Shown piece by piece: positions 15,069 through 23,531 of a stretch of 27,223 nt of DNA (position 1 is its first letter; each line of letters opens with the position of its first letter). The position numbers were made by a program, and so were the translations under genes. The stretch spans positions 1 through 27,223 of the forward strand of contig CBFHHA010000034.1 of assembly GCA_965655625.1 (NCBI GenBank), read 5' to 3'. This stretch comes from CAJJDF01 sp965655625 (lineage in GTDB: Bacteria > Bacteroidota > Bacteroidia > Flavobacteriales_D > CAJJDF01). The notes under the pieces are model-generated. The model was not told the origin of the DNA. It searched no databases and worked only from the letters and a program-made list of their open reading frames with translations.

Positions 15069-15276
15069 ATTTTTATTTTTTTAGTTTGAACAATAATACG
15101 ACAAAAAAAAATTGCCTCCTAACATCTTGTAATTCATTTGGTTGAAAAAACGTCCCTTCTATCCATTCCCGAATTTTTCTTATGTACAAACTCACCCAAC
15201 GACTAGTTAACCAAGAAAAAGGAAGTATTCAATAAATGCCATTCGTATTGGAACAAACTCCTTATATTTACATCTC

Positions 15277-16722
15277 ATGAATAGAAAATTCGCAACAAAC
15301 CTTATTTTTGTCCTTCTCCTTAATTTTTTGGTGAAGCCTTTTTATATTTTGGGAATTGATGCAGAAATTCAAAACCGAGTTGGCGCAGAAGAGTACGGTA
15401 TGTATTTTTCACTTTTAGGATTCACTTTACTTTTCACTATTTTATTGGATGTTGGCATCGTTAACTTCAATACGCGCACCATTTCCCAGCAACCATTCTT
15501 GATTCAAAAATACTTTTCCAAAATCGTCTCTTTAAGGATTCTTCTTGCGGTAGTTTATGCAGGCTTTATTCTGTTTCTTGGAGCATTGATTGGGTACAAC
15601 CAATCCGAAATTTACCTGCTGATGTGGTTAGTTGTCAACCAAATATTAGCCTCGTTCACGTTATATTTCCGCTCAAACTTGGCAGGCCTCCTTCTTTTCA
15701 AATACGACAGCATTGTTTCCGTATTAGACCGTTTTCTACTTATTATCATTTGCTCCATACTTTTGTGGGGTGGAATTACCGAAGAACCATTCCAACTTTA
15801 TTGGTTTGTCTATGCACAAACTTTTGCTTATGGAGTTTCAGCAATTACTGCTCTAGTATTTCTGCTAAGCCATCAAAAATTAAAGAAAATAAACTGGGAC
15901 AAATTATTTTCGTTAGCAATAATTAGGCAAAGTGCCCCTTACGCTTTGCTTATCTTATTGATGACATTCTATTACAGAGCAGACAGCGTGATGCTGGAAA
16001 GAATGCTGGAAGACGGAAAAATACAAGCGGGGATTTATGCCAACGGATTTAGATTTTTTGAAGCCGCCAATAACATCGCTTTTCTATTTGCCACTCTCCT
16101 ACTGCCCTTATTTTCGAATTTATTAAAGAATAATAAATCAGTAAATAGTTTGGTCAAAATATCCAGTAGTATTCTTATTCCTGGAGCTATTTTGGTAGCA
16201 ATCACAGGCTTTTTGTTTAGCCAAGAATTAATTGGTGCAAGGTATACAAACAGTACTTTCCAATCTGGTCAGGTATTTGGAATATTGATGATTTGTTTTG
16301 TATTTATCTCCACTTCTTATATTTTTGGAACACTACTTACAGCAAACGGAAATCTGAAAACACTAAATAAAATAGCATTTGTCGGAGTAATTTTGAACAT
16401 CATTTTAAACTTAATATTAATTCCAATTTATAAGGCTTATGGAGCTGCAATTGCAAGTTTAATTACACAAGGACTTACCGCAATTGCTCAAGTTTGGTTG
16501 TGCAAATCTTATTTTAATCTTGCCTTCAACAAATATCTATTATTAAAGGGAACTTTATTTACAGCAATAGTTCTAGCTCTAGGAATGGTATTAAATCAAG
16601 CGTACTTTGATTTTATTCCTTGGTATTTATTATTACTCATATTGTTTGTTTCAGGAATCCTATTTTTATTTTTTCTTCAAATAATAGAAGTGAAAAATGT
16701 AAAAAAATTACTAATTAAATAG
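15277..16722 (+). CDS. Polysaccharide flippase (Wzx / MATE-like, oligosaccharide flippase family)
   Basis: This 481-residue integral membrane protein has about 12-14 hydrophobic segments spread over its length and the soluble-loop pattern of the polysaccharide biosynthesis/oligosaccharide flippase family: an early GAEEYGMYFSLLGF segment, a conserved YRADSVMLERML in the middle, and AYGAAIASLITQG near residue 390. Such proteins move lipid-linked glycan units across the inner membrane. It heads a plus-strand group with a GT-C-like protein 5 bases after its stop. TATATTTA at 15263-15270 is close to the TAnnTTTG -7 consensus and may be its promoter, but no -33 box fits. Assignment to the family is firm; the glycan carried is unknown. 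Confidence 0.88.
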   Translation: MNRKFATNLIFVLLLNFLVKPFYILGIDAEIQNRVGAEEYGMYFSLLGFTLLFTILLDVGIVNFNTRTISQQPFLIQKYFSKIVSLRILLAVVYAGFILFLGALIGYNQSEIYLLMWLVVNQILASFTLYFRSNLAGLLLFKYDSIVSVLDRFLLIIICSILLWGGITEEPFQLYWFVYAQTFAYGVSAITALVFLLSHQKLKKINWDKLFSLAIIRQSAPYALLILLMTFYYRADSVMLERMLEDGKIQAGIYANGFRFFEAANNIAFLFATLLLPLFSNLLKNNKSVNSLVKISSSILIPGAILVAITGFLFSQELIGARYTNSTFQSGQVFGILMICFVFISTSYIFGTLLTANGNLKTLNKIAFVGVILNIILNLILIPIYKAYGAAIASLITQGLTAIAQVWLCKSYFNLAFNKYLLLKGTLFTAIVLALGMVLNQAYFDFIPWYLLLLILFVSGILFLFFLQIIEVKNVKKLLIK

Positions 16723-16727
16723 TAAAT

Positions 16728-17981
16728 ATGTTTAAAAAGCTAACTAATATAAATAGCAATAATTTGAAGCATTTCTTGATGTTCAATCTTATTATTGTTG
16801 CTTATTATTTCGCTATTTTGTTAAATCTTAATACGGGAATAAACTTTGAAATCATGTTTGCTTCCTCAGACTCACAAACTTATTTTGAAGTAGCTGAGTG
16901 GATTACAAGCGAAAAAGACACAATCTGGACTATTGATAGACCATTTTTATTTCCTTTGTTAATTGCAGTTGCATCAAAAATATCTTTGGTAAATACTCTG
17001 TGGTTTTTTCAATTTATCTTTTGGTTAGTTTCAGTAAATACTCTTTATAGAATACTCCTTCTTATCACAAGCAATAATAAGTTAATTGCATACTTTGGGG
17101 TAATTATATTCCTGTCAAATATATCTTTAATAGTCCTCACACTGCATGCATTGACGGAAATTTCTACTGTATTTTTACTAAGTCTATTGGTTCTTTTTAT
17201 AACAAAAAACATCAAACAAAGGAAGCAGTTATCTTTTATTCACACAGTCATACTATATCTATCGATTCTTGTTGTGATAAAGCCCGTTTTTTTTATACCG
17301 CTCCTTATTATTCTTGGTTTACTCCTCTTGTTTTACTCAAAAGGTTATCTTAAAGATCCAAAAAAAATTCTCACCCTTGTAGTTATTATGATACCTGTTA
17401 TTATCCAATTGAGTATAATGAAAGTAAAGCATGATAAATTAACGATATCAACCATAAGCACACAAACACTTGATAAATATATAATTGCCCAAGGAATACA
17501 AAAACTAGAAGGAGGAACATGGGTAGAATCTCAGTCGAAATCACTTGAGATGAAAAAATTTGAAAAAATTGAATTAGTTTTAGCTAATAAAATGCTTTTT
17601 TTCGATTCATATTTATCAAACCTTAATGAAAATATTAAAGCAGATGCGCAATTTTTAAGATTTCCAAAAGAGTTAGAGCACCCCTTTTTTCTTAAGTTTA
17701 TGAGAAATATAAACAAAGGATATTATTACTTACACTTTCTTTTCTTACTCCCAATGTTAATTTTAATATTTAGATTCTTAAGACAAAAAAATTATGAAAG
17801 TCTTATTTTACTCTTGTCTTTATTTGGATTGTATTCTTATTACATTCTTGTTACAGGAATCTCTTTTATGCAGGGAGATAGGTTAGTCCTTCCAACAATT
17901 ATTTTATGGATTCCGCTGTATATTTTTGTCGCTTTTAATTTAATAAATCCTAATTTTAAAATAACAACAACTATTAAATGA
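16728..17981 (+). CDS. Multi-pass membrane protein, probable GT-C glycosyltransferase
   Basis: This 417-residue protein has about ten membrane segments. Near the N-terminus, after the first membrane helix, is SSDSQTYFEVAEW, an acidic-residue loop like the catalytic first loop of GT-C enzymes (the PMT/ArnT/GT39 type). It is followed by RPFLFPLLIAVASK, which resembles the common RPPGYPLF stretch, and by LHALTEISTVFLLSLLV. No PMT-type soluble domain is visible. It lies 5 bases after the flippase and overlaps the next gene by 4 bases (ATGA), so all three are co-expressed and probably act on the same surface glycan. The gene is visibly richer in A+T than its neighbours: two 60-base lines counted by hand gave 15 and 16 G+C, against 26 for a line of secA. 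This suggests a different origin. Function is an inference. Confidence 0.65.
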   Translation: MFKKLTNINSNNLKHFLMFNLIIVAYYFAILLNLNTGINFEIMFASSDSQTYFEVAEWITSEKDTIWTIDRPFLFPLLIAVASKISLVNTLWFFQFIFWLVSVNTLYRILLLITSNNKLIAYFGVIIFLSNISLIVLTLHALTEISTVFLLSLLVLFITKNIKQRKQLSFIHTVILYLSILVVIKPVFFIPLLIILGLLLLFYSKGYLKDPKKILTLVVIMIPVIIQLSIMKVKHDKLTISTISTQTLDKYIIAQGIQKLEGGTWVESQSKSLEMKKFEKIELVLANKMLFFDSYLSNLNENIKADAQFLRFPKELEHPFFLKFMRNINKGYYYLHFLFLLPMLILIFRFLRQKNYESLILLLSLFGLYSYYILVTGISFMQGDRLVLPTIILWIPLYIFVAFNLINPNFKITTTIK

Positions 17982-18643
17982 ACCACACTAAAGGCACAAT
18001 AATACCTCTTGCTTGGCCAGACACACCCGTAATAAAAGAGGGGAAATGGTACGATGGTATTATGGCATTCTTGGGATTTCTAAAAAATGACTTTTACAAA
18101 GCCGGACATGCAGCCGTTGTGCTGGTTGATCATGATGAAGAGGAATTTCGTTATTTTGATTTTGGACGTTACCAAACTCCCAATAAACAGGGAAGAGTAA
18201 GAGATAGGCATACCGATCCAGATTTAATTCTTCATTCAAAACCGATCATTAAACAGGGCGAAATTCAAAACATGGAAGAATTGATGCGAGAATTATCAGA
18301 ACTCAAAGCAACGCATGGCGAAGGAAGACTTATTGCGTCTACACTAGTAGTTCCCAATATCGACCAAGCATTTAAAAAAGCCAAAAACATGCAAAACCGC
18401 GAGGCAATCATTTATGGCCCTTTTAATATTGGCGGTACCAATTGCTCTCGATTTGTTGCCCAAACTGCTAAAGCGAGCAATATTGGATTCATCAAAAATT
18501 TATTGATAAGAATTCCTTACACGATCACTCATACTACCATTACCAATGTAAAGATTATCAATGATTACCGGTATTATTTCGAGCTTAAAAACAACCAGTT
18601 AACCAAGCGCATGAATATTCTTTACCCTTTAACAAAAAAGTAA
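17978..18643 (+). CDS. Probable permuted NlpC/P60-like (His...Cys) protein of a Bacteroidota family
   Basis: This 221-residue protein has no signal peptide. It has KAGHAAVVLVD (H44), then FDFGRYQTPNKQGRVRDR, KATHGEGRLIAST (about 110-122) and GGTNCSRFVAQ (C156). A GHA motif before an NC motif is the reversed Cys/His order of permuted papain-like folds (LRAT, permuted NlpC/P60), so it may be a cysteine hydrolase or acyltransferase. I have a memory of this pattern as an uncharacterised flavobacterial DUF family (possibly DUF6695), but I am not sure of the number. It overlaps the GT-C-like gene by 4 bases and its stop is 1 base before the next start, so it is in one operon with the flippase and the interrupted gene downstream. 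Confidence 0.6.
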   Translation: MNHTKGTIIPLAWPDTPVIKEGKWYDGIMAFLGFLKNDFYKAGHAAVVLVDHDEEEFRYFDFGRYQTPNKQGRVRDRHTDPDLILHSKPIIKQGEIQNMEELMRELSELKATHGEGRLIASTLVVPNIDQAFKKAKNMQNREAIIYGPFNIGGTNCSRFVAQTAKASNIGFIKNLLIRIPYTITHTTITNVKIINDYRYYFELKNNQLTKRMNILYPLTKK

Positions 18644-18644
18644 C

Positions 18645-19046
18645 ATGGATTTAGAAGGAAGAATACTACCTCCACAAAAAACTGAACTTGTNNNNNNNNN
18701 NNNNNNNNNNNNNNNNNNNNNNNNNNNNNNNNNNNNNNNNNNNNNNNNNNNNNNNNNNNNNNNNNNNNNNNNNNNNNNNNNNNNNNNNNNGCCAGAAAAA
18801 GCCCAGTGGCTATCAGGCGAAGGTGGTGGAGCTTGGTTTTGTATCCAAAAAGAAGAACCCAATTACAGAATACAACGATTTACACCCGAAGGCATTTTGG
18901 ATTGTAACAGAGTATTTAGCTTACCAAAAATAAATGAGCCATTTGATGAAAATCTGCCTTTTGAGGTAGCACATATTTCGCACTGTGCGGTTGTAAGAGT
19001 CATTCAACAGGACAAAAATTTTGTTTTCACCGTCATTGAAAAATAA
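18645..19046 (+). CDS. Uncharacterised protein interrupted by assembly gap
   Basis: The ATG follows the preceding stop by 1 base. Sixteen codons (MDLEGRILPPQKTEL and one partial) are readable before a run of 99 N; after it the same frame continues with PEKAQWLSGEGGGAWFCIQ and stops at 19044-19046, giving about 85 residues of the C-terminal part. The frame match depends on the N count being right, and a run of this size is often only a placeholder. The readable C-terminal part, with QWLSGEGGGAWF and a late ISHCAVVRVIQQ, looks like a compact strand-rich domain with no signal peptide. Because it follows the His...Cys protein so closely, the two may act together or correspond to one two-domain protein elsewhere. 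Function is unknown. Confidence 0.5.
   Translation: MDLEGRILPPQKTELXXXXXXXXXXXXXXXXXXXXXXXXXXXXXXXXXXPEKAQWLSGEGGGAWFCIQKEEPNYRIQRFTPEGILDCNRVFSLPKINEPFDENLPFEVAHISHCAVVRVIQQDKNFVFTVIEK
18692..18790. other. Assembly gap (run of N)
   Basis: There are 99 undetermined bases inside the gene at 18645-19046. The true length and content are unknown, and any reading frame through it is hypothetical. Confidence 0.99.
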
Positions 19047-19058
19047 CTGAAACATGAG

Positions 19059-19101
19059 CTGTTACTTTTTGTAACTCTTGCGTTATATCCAAAAGTAACA
19101 G
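19059..19101 (+). promoter_or_regulatory. Inverted repeat before the sigma-factor gene, possible operator or ECF promoter
   Basis: The perfect 11-base arms CTGTTACTTTT (19059-19069) and AAAAGTAACAG (19091-19101) are separated by 21 bases and end 7 bases before the TTG start of the sigma gene. Inside, GTTAC and CGTTA are spaced about 15 bases apart, similar to a generic ECF promoter with a -35 of AAC type and a -10 of CGT type. It may be an autoregulated promoter, or a simple hairpin in the leader. There is no T-tract after the right arm, so it is not a typical terminator for the upstream operon. Confidence 0.45.
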
Positions 19102-19108
19102 ACTGTTT

Positions 19109-19663
19109 TTGACCGAAAAAGAAAAACATATAGAACGCGAATACATCAAAAAAGCAAAGGAAAACAAAGAATTCTTTGGCTTTTTGTACGAGAAATATTT
19201 TGAACAGATTTACCTGTTTATTTTCAAAAAAATCCAAGTCGAAAAAGTTACAGGAGATAATTGCTCGCGCACTTTTGTGAAAGCAATGACTCATTTAAAA
19301 AAATATGAAGACCGGGGTTTTCCTTTTTCTTCGTGGCTGTATCGAATTGCCAGCAACGAAACCAATCAACACTTTAGGTCCTCAAAACAAATGGTTACCA
19401 TTGAGGTAACCGAAAACTCTTTATCGTATATCGCAACCGAAATAGAGGTGGACAACAGCGAAACTCAATTGAATGAAATTTTGCGGGTGATGGAGTCGCT
19501 TCCTCTCGAAAAAAGTCAATTAATTGAGCTTAGGTACTTTGAAGAAAGATCGTTTAAAGAAATTGCGAGTATTTTTGCAATAAGCGAGGCTAGGGCAAAA
19601 ATGAAGGTTTATCGAATCATTGAAACCATAAAAAGTGCCTTGACAGAAGGGAAAAAGAGATGA
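19109..19663 (+). CDS. ECF-type RNA polymerase sigma factor
   Basis: This 184-residue protein of the sigma-70 family has only regions 2 and 4. Region 2 is seen in FGFLYEKYFEQIYLFIFKK (about 23-41), TFVKAMTHLKKYE and FSSWLYRIASNETNQHFR (about 74-91); region 4 in LPLEKSQLIELRYFEERSFKEIA (read in parts, about 131-153) followed by a helix-turn-helix ending SEARAKMKVYR. The start is a TTG at 19109; no ATG is available before region 2, so TTG is probably real. It overlaps the downstream small membrane protein by 4 bases (ATGA), a common layout for a sigma factor and a membrane regulator. A perfect inverted repeat lies just upstream. Targets are unknown. Confidence 0.9.
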   Translation: MTEKEKHIEREYIKKAKENKEFFGFLYEKYFEQIYLFIFKKIQVEKVTGDNCSRTFVKAMTHLKKYEDRGFPFSSWLYRIASNETNQHFRSSKQMVTIEVTENSLSYIATEIEVDNSETQLNEILRVMESLPLEKSQLIELRYFEERSFKEIASIFAISEARAKMKVYRIIETIKSALTEGKKR

Positions 19664-19872
19664 AAAAGTACAAACTAAATAAAGACACCAAACTACGTTC
19701 GCCTTCATCACAAAAAATGAAGAAGCAGAAGGACTTTGGCAAGCTTTTTCATGAGTACGAAAACTTTACCAAACGCCCTAAGAAACCAATTTACAAAGAC
19801 CCTAAATACTTTTTCTTCCTACTGATCTTGGTTGTTTTGGCCTACCTTATTTCTGAGTACGCTCAACGTTAA
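19660..19872 (+). CDS. Small single-pass membrane protein coupled to the sigma factor
   Basis: This 70-residue protein is very basic in its first 45 residues (KKYKLNKDTKLR, RPKKPIYKDPK) and has one membrane segment, YFFFLLILVVLAYLISEYA, at about 49-67. Translational coupling with the sigma gene (ATGA overlap) suggests a membrane partner, perhaps an anti-sigma-like tether, but no known anti-sigma domain is recognisable. Its stop codon overlaps the stop of the convergent EnvC-like gene in the sequence TTAA at 19869-19872. Confidence 0.75.
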   Translation: MKKYKLNKDTKLRSPSSQKMKKQKDFGKLFHEYENFTKRPKKPIYKDPKYFFFLLILVVLAYLISEYAQR

Positions 19873-21089
19873 TTTCGATACAACCAAATTGCCGGGTTTT
19901 GAGGATTCATGCCCGAATTTGATATTTTCCATATCTCAAAGTGCGATTCCGAAATACTACCCGAATTATCAGGAAGAAGTGTCCCAATAGTCTGTTTTGT
20001 TTTTAATTTTTGATTGAGTTTCACCTCCACAGTTTTTAAGTTTGAATAAACGGTGCGGTACGCTCCGTGACTCACAATTACCGTTTGTCCGCTTCCCAGA
20101 ATAGTAAAAACGCTCGTAACAGTTCCATCGAAAACAACCCTTACATTTGCTCCTTTTAGTGTACTAATGTCTATCCCATTGTTTTGAACAAAAGCAGTTG
20201 CCACTTGGCTATGTCGTTGTTTTCCAAATCGCTTGGTTATGGTTCCTCGTGTTACTGGCCACGGTAGGCTTCCTCTATTTTTTTCGAAACTTGTGGATGC
20301 TAGCTTTGCCTCAGGACTTAATTGAAACGTATTGTTTTTTCTTGAACGCGCCAGTTCTTTTTCAATTTCGGCTCTGATAGCAGCCGCTATTCTTTCTTGC
20401 TCAGCTTTCTGGTCGTCCAGCTTTTTTTGGAGAGATACTTTGTCTTCTTTAATTTTAGATAACACCTCTTGTTGTTGCCTTTTTACCTCCAGAAACTGTT
20501 GTTTCTCTCTGTCAAAACTCTCGACCAATTCTTTCTTAGAAGCCACATTTTTCAACAATACAAGATTTTGTTCATTCAGCTCCTCTTGCATTTTCATTAT
20601 TTCGTTTGCTTTTCTCGTTCTATTGGCCGTGTATTGCTCAATATATTTCATTCTGCGGTAGGCTTGAGAGTAACCATCAGAAGAAAACAAGTACATCGCA
20701 TTGTATTCTTTCTTTCTATTCTTATAGGCAAACCTCACCATTTCCACAAACTCTTTTTTCAATCTCTCCAAGTCACTTTCTAGCTCTTTTATTTCTTTTC
20801 TATTCAGATCAATTTGCCTTTCAGTCTCCCTGATTTGACTATTCATATTCATCAATAACTCCTCTTTGTAGGCAATTTGCTTATTAATTATTCGCAATTC
20901 GCTCAGGGTAGTCTTTTGCGAATTTCTAGTGGCATTTAATAGCTCTTGAGTTTGTGCTAGTTGTTTTTTTAGCACTTCTTCTTTTGCCTTTAACCGTTCT
21001 GTCTTCGATTTTTGACTAAAGGAGTTACCGCCAATAAACATCAAGATAAGGAGGAATAATCCACTTTGTATGCAGAAGTTCTTTCTCAT
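19869..21089 (-). CDS. EnvC-like murein hydrolase activator (degenerate M23/LytM)
   Basis: This 406-residue secreted protein has a signal peptide (about 1-25, ending NSFSQ), a long coiled coil in two parts (about 27-125 and 150-250) and a C-terminal LytM/M23 domain (about 275-400). The layout matches EnvC/NlpD-type activators of cell-division amidases. The active site is degenerate: NNGIDIS has N303 where M23 enzymes have the zinc His (D307 is kept), YSNL has N350 for the usual His, and SESHFEIWK keeps only H383 of the HxH pair. A role as activator rather than endopeptidase follows from family knowledge. It is the last gene of a four-gene operon, 4 bases after the DUF4292 gene. Confidence 0.88.
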   Translation of the reverse strand: MRKNFCIQSGLFLLILMFIGGNSFSQKSKTERLKAKEEVLKKQLAQTQELLNATRNSQKTTLSELRIINKQIAYKEELLMNMNSQIRETERQIDLNRKEIKELESDLERLKKEFVEMVRFAYKNRKKEYNAMYLFSSDGYSQAYRRMKYIEQYTANRTRKANEIMKMQEELNEQNLVLLKNVASKKELVESFDREKQQFLEVKRQQQEVLSKIKEDKVSLQKKLDDQKAEQERIAAAIRAEIEKELARSRKNNTFQLSPEAKLASTSFEKNRGSLPWPVTRGTITKRFGKQRHSQVATAFVQNNGIDISTLKGANVRVVFDGTVTSVFTILGSGQTVIVSHGAYRTVYSNLKTVEVKLNQKLKTKQTIGTLLPDNSGSISESHFEIWKISNSGMNPQNPAIWLYRN

Positions 21090-21093
21090 AGTA

Positions 21094-21918
21094 TTAATAA
21101 GGTGTATAGTGATCAGGTATTGAAAATTCGAATTCTACTCCTGTATTAATTTTTACTCGTTGGTAGTTTAGTTGGATAGTTATCGAATCTTTAGGCGTTA
21201 CAATTTCGGCTTGGGTTCTATTAGGAAACAATTGTCCATCTACCTTATTGTAATCGGCTTGGGTAATTTCTATCATGGTTTTTTTTCCACTATTCTCAAC
21301 CAAGGTTCTTCCTGTTTTATACAATTCATTTACCCAGTATTTCACTAGCCATTCAGAGCTAGCTGCGCTATTCTCATTTGCTAGTTGTAAGGCATTTTTA
21401 CTTTTACTACTCAGGTAAACTTGATTTTCTTCTTCAATCAAATAATGCAATTCAGATTGTTTTAGTTTCACCGGATTTCCAACCAATAAATCTTGAATCT
21501 CGTAAAAACTAATTTCTGTTTTGATCAACCTCGAGAGATAGTCAAATCCTCCAACAAAATATTTCTGGTCTTTTTTATTAATAAACTTGAGTGTGTCTGG
21601 CGTAATGAGCGCCACTACCACAGGAATAGTTGCTAATGAAATTGTTGCGTGAATGGCTGAATCTTTCACGATTTTAATGAAAGTTCCAAAAGCTAAATTC
21701 TGTTTCTCTCTACTTTTGAATTTCGTTTTGATTTTCGCTTTTAAATCAGTGAACTCAAAATTATTGGCCAATACCTGGCTGACAATGGTATCGGCTTTTT
21801 GTTTGGACAACAATTCTTGAGTGGAACTATCTGTAATCAAGGGTTTTTTTGCTCTACACTGCCAAAGCAACAAAGAGAATACAGCCACCATTACATTCAA
21901 TACTACCTTATTTTTCAT
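21094..21918 (-). CDS. DUF4292 lipoprotein (LolB-like fold suspected)
   Basis: This 274-residue lipoprotein has its signal segment ending in LLWQC, so C21 is the likely lipidated residue. The mature part has NFEFTDLKAKIKTKF near 53-67, ATISLATIPVVVALITPDTLKFINKK (read in parts) near 91-117, and QKYFVGGFDYLSRLI, the pattern of the DUF4292 family of Bacteroidota. This family has been suggested to resemble LolA/LolB lipoprotein carriers, an idea I cannot test here. It overlaps the upstream TPR gene by 11 bases and precedes the EnvC-like gene by 4 bases. The order nucleotidyltransferase, TPR, DUF4292, M23 is, as far as I recall, conserved in flavobacteria. Confidence 0.85.
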   Translation of the reverse strand: MKNKVVLNVMVAVFSLLLWQCRAKKPLITDSSTQELLSKQKADTIVSQVLANNFEFTDLKAKIKTKFKSREKQNLAFGTFIKIVKDSAIHATISLATIPVVVALITPDTLKFINKKDQKYFVGGFDYLSRLIKTEISFYEIQDLLVGNPVKLKQSELHYLIEEENQVYLSSKSKNALQLANENSAASSEWLVKYWVNELYKTGRTLVENSGKKTMIEITQADYNKVDGQLFPNRTQAEIVTPKDSITIQLNYQRVKINTGVEFEFSIPDHYTPY

Positions 21919-23530
21919 TCTTTCCCTCTTTTATTTTTTCCTCCAACTTATCTGAATATTCTCCAGTTTCTTTGGCTCTTTTCCAGTATTCCATTGCTCG
22001 GTTATCGTCTTTGTCCAATTCATGCAACACATCCCCGTAATGCTCCAACACAGTTCCAGAGTTATTTCCACCATTGTTCAAAGACTTTTTTATCCATTTC
22101 TCTGCCTCCTCATAATTTCCCTGTTGGTATAATATCCAGCCATAAGTATCATTGAATGACGCATTTGTAGGGAACAAGTCATTGGCAGTCTTAGCCATCT
22201 TAGCTGCCTTCTCTAGCTTCTCCTTTCTCAAGGAAAGATAGTAACTGTAGTTGTTCAATAAATACACATCCAGTCCATTGATGTCCATAGCTTTATCAAA
22301 AGCTTGGTCAGAAAAAGAAAACTGATTCAGTTCATTGTAGGTTTCACCCAATTTGGACCAAAATTCAAATTCAATTTTCTCGTCATCCACCACGATCGAT
22401 TGTCCTGATTTAAATGCCTGAACCGCCTTTTCGTATTGTTTCATTTCCTTGTATCCCATTCCTTGGTACAAATACAAAACAGGCTGAGTTGGGTAAGATT
22501 CAAGCGCTTGACTGGCGTAAGAAGTAACGGATTCAAAATCTTTGCTATTAAAGGAATTATCAAGCAATTGCATGAACAATGGATAAGACTGAGTGGCGTA
22601 AGCAAGTCCCTTTTCGTAAAAGGAATTGGCTTTTTTCAATTCTCCCAAGTTCGTGTAAAAATCACCAGCAGCTGCATAGGATTTCACATCGGAAGGATGA
22701 GTTTTAAGCAATAGATTAACCAAATTCTGTGCTTCTGCTTTGGCTTCTTCCTCTTCTTTTATTCGCTGGGCATAGTCTTGCAAAATAGACAACTTGGTGT
22801 CGGTTCTAATTTCAGGGTCTTCAAATACCCAAATCAATCTTGGGTACACTTTCTCATCTTCGCCAATTTTAGAGTAATGCTGTGCCATTGCTAGGTTACC
22901 CATCCCATTTTCAGGTTGTAGTTTCAAGAGTTCATTTATCTCTGCCAATGCCTCTTCTTCCTTTCCTCCATCGAGCAAGAGGAGGTATTTTTGGTAACTC
23001 ATCTGAGGGTTTCTGCCAGTTATAGTTTCCACTCTTCCTATTGTTTTTGCAGCCTTTAATGGTTTATTTGTGCGCTGATACAACTCCGCCAACTCGTATA
23101 GCGCCTCCAAATTATTGGATTCAATAGAGACAAGTTCTTCAAAAGCTTCGATAGACTTTTCTTGTTGTCCAGTTCGATTAAGAACTTGGGCTTTTTGCAA
23201 CAAATACCATTTGTTTTTTGGTTTCAATTCGTTTGCCTTAGTTGCATTTTCAAAGGCAAGTTGGGCATTTCTTTTTTTGGCATACAAGCGAGACAATTCG
23301 TAATAAACAACAGCTTCTTTTGGACTCAAAACTTTGCATTGCTCAAACATTTCGATGGCTTTGTCATCGTTTTCTATTTGTGCTTCGTTCGTAGCTTTTA
23401 TGAATAAACTCATAAACTTCCGTTGCTGCGCTTCGCTACTGGTGCGAGCTGATGGGGCAACCACTTGCTTTTTGGGAGCGCAAGCGAACCCAAAAAGCAA
23501 GAAAAGCACTATGGCAGAAGTTTTTTTCAT
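21908..23530 (-). CDS. Tetratricopeptide-repeat lipoprotein
   Basis: This 540-residue protein starts MKKTSAIVLFLLFGFAC, with C17 as the probable lipidation site, then a short linker and a long array of TPR helices through most of its length, for example YELSRLYAKKRNAQLAFENA near 77-96, and ALYELAELYQRTNKPLKAAK near 145. Repeats also cover the C-terminal third (YGWILYQQGNYEEAEKWIKK). It is predicted to act at the periplasmic face of the outer membrane as a scaffold or binding protein. It lies 1 base after the sugar nucleotidyltransferase stop and overlaps DUF4292 by 11 bases. The exact partner is unknown, but co-expression with DUF4292 and the EnvC-like protein points to envelope assembly. Confidence 0.88.
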   Translation of the reverse strand: MKKTSAIVLFLLFGFACAPKKQVVAPSARTSSEAQQRKFMSLFIKATNEAQIENDDKAIEMFEQCKVLSPKEAVVYYELSRLYAKKRNAQLAFENATKANELKPKNKWYLLQKAQVLNRTGQQEKSIEAFEELVSIESNNLEALYELAELYQRTNKPLKAAKTIGRVETITGRNPQMSYQKYLLLLDGGKEEEALAEINELLKLQPENGMGNLAMAQHYSKIGEDEKVYPRLIWVFEDPEIRTDTKLSILQDYAQRIKEEEEAKAEAQNLVNLLLKTHPSDVKSYAAAGDFYTNLGELKKANSFYEKGLAYATQSYPLFMQLLDNSFNSKDFESVTSYASQALESYPTQPVLYLYQGMGYKEMKQYEKAVQAFKSGQSIVVDDEKIEFEFWSKLGETYNELNQFSFSDQAFDKAMDINGLDVYLLNNYSYYLSLRKEKLEKAAKMAKTANDLFPTNASFNDTYGWILYQQGNYEEAEKWIKKSLNNGGNNSGTVLEHYGDVLHELDKDDNRAMEYWKRAKETGEYSDKLEEKIKEGKNEK

Positions 23531-23531
23531 T

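Noticed and set aside
18629..18862. Minus-strand ORF through the N run
   Set aside because: It exists only because N codons are not counted as stops; there is no support on either side.
19869..21089. Active M23 endopeptidase
   Set aside because: The first zinc His and two further active-site His positions are replaced (N303, N350, E381), so a catalytic call is not justified.
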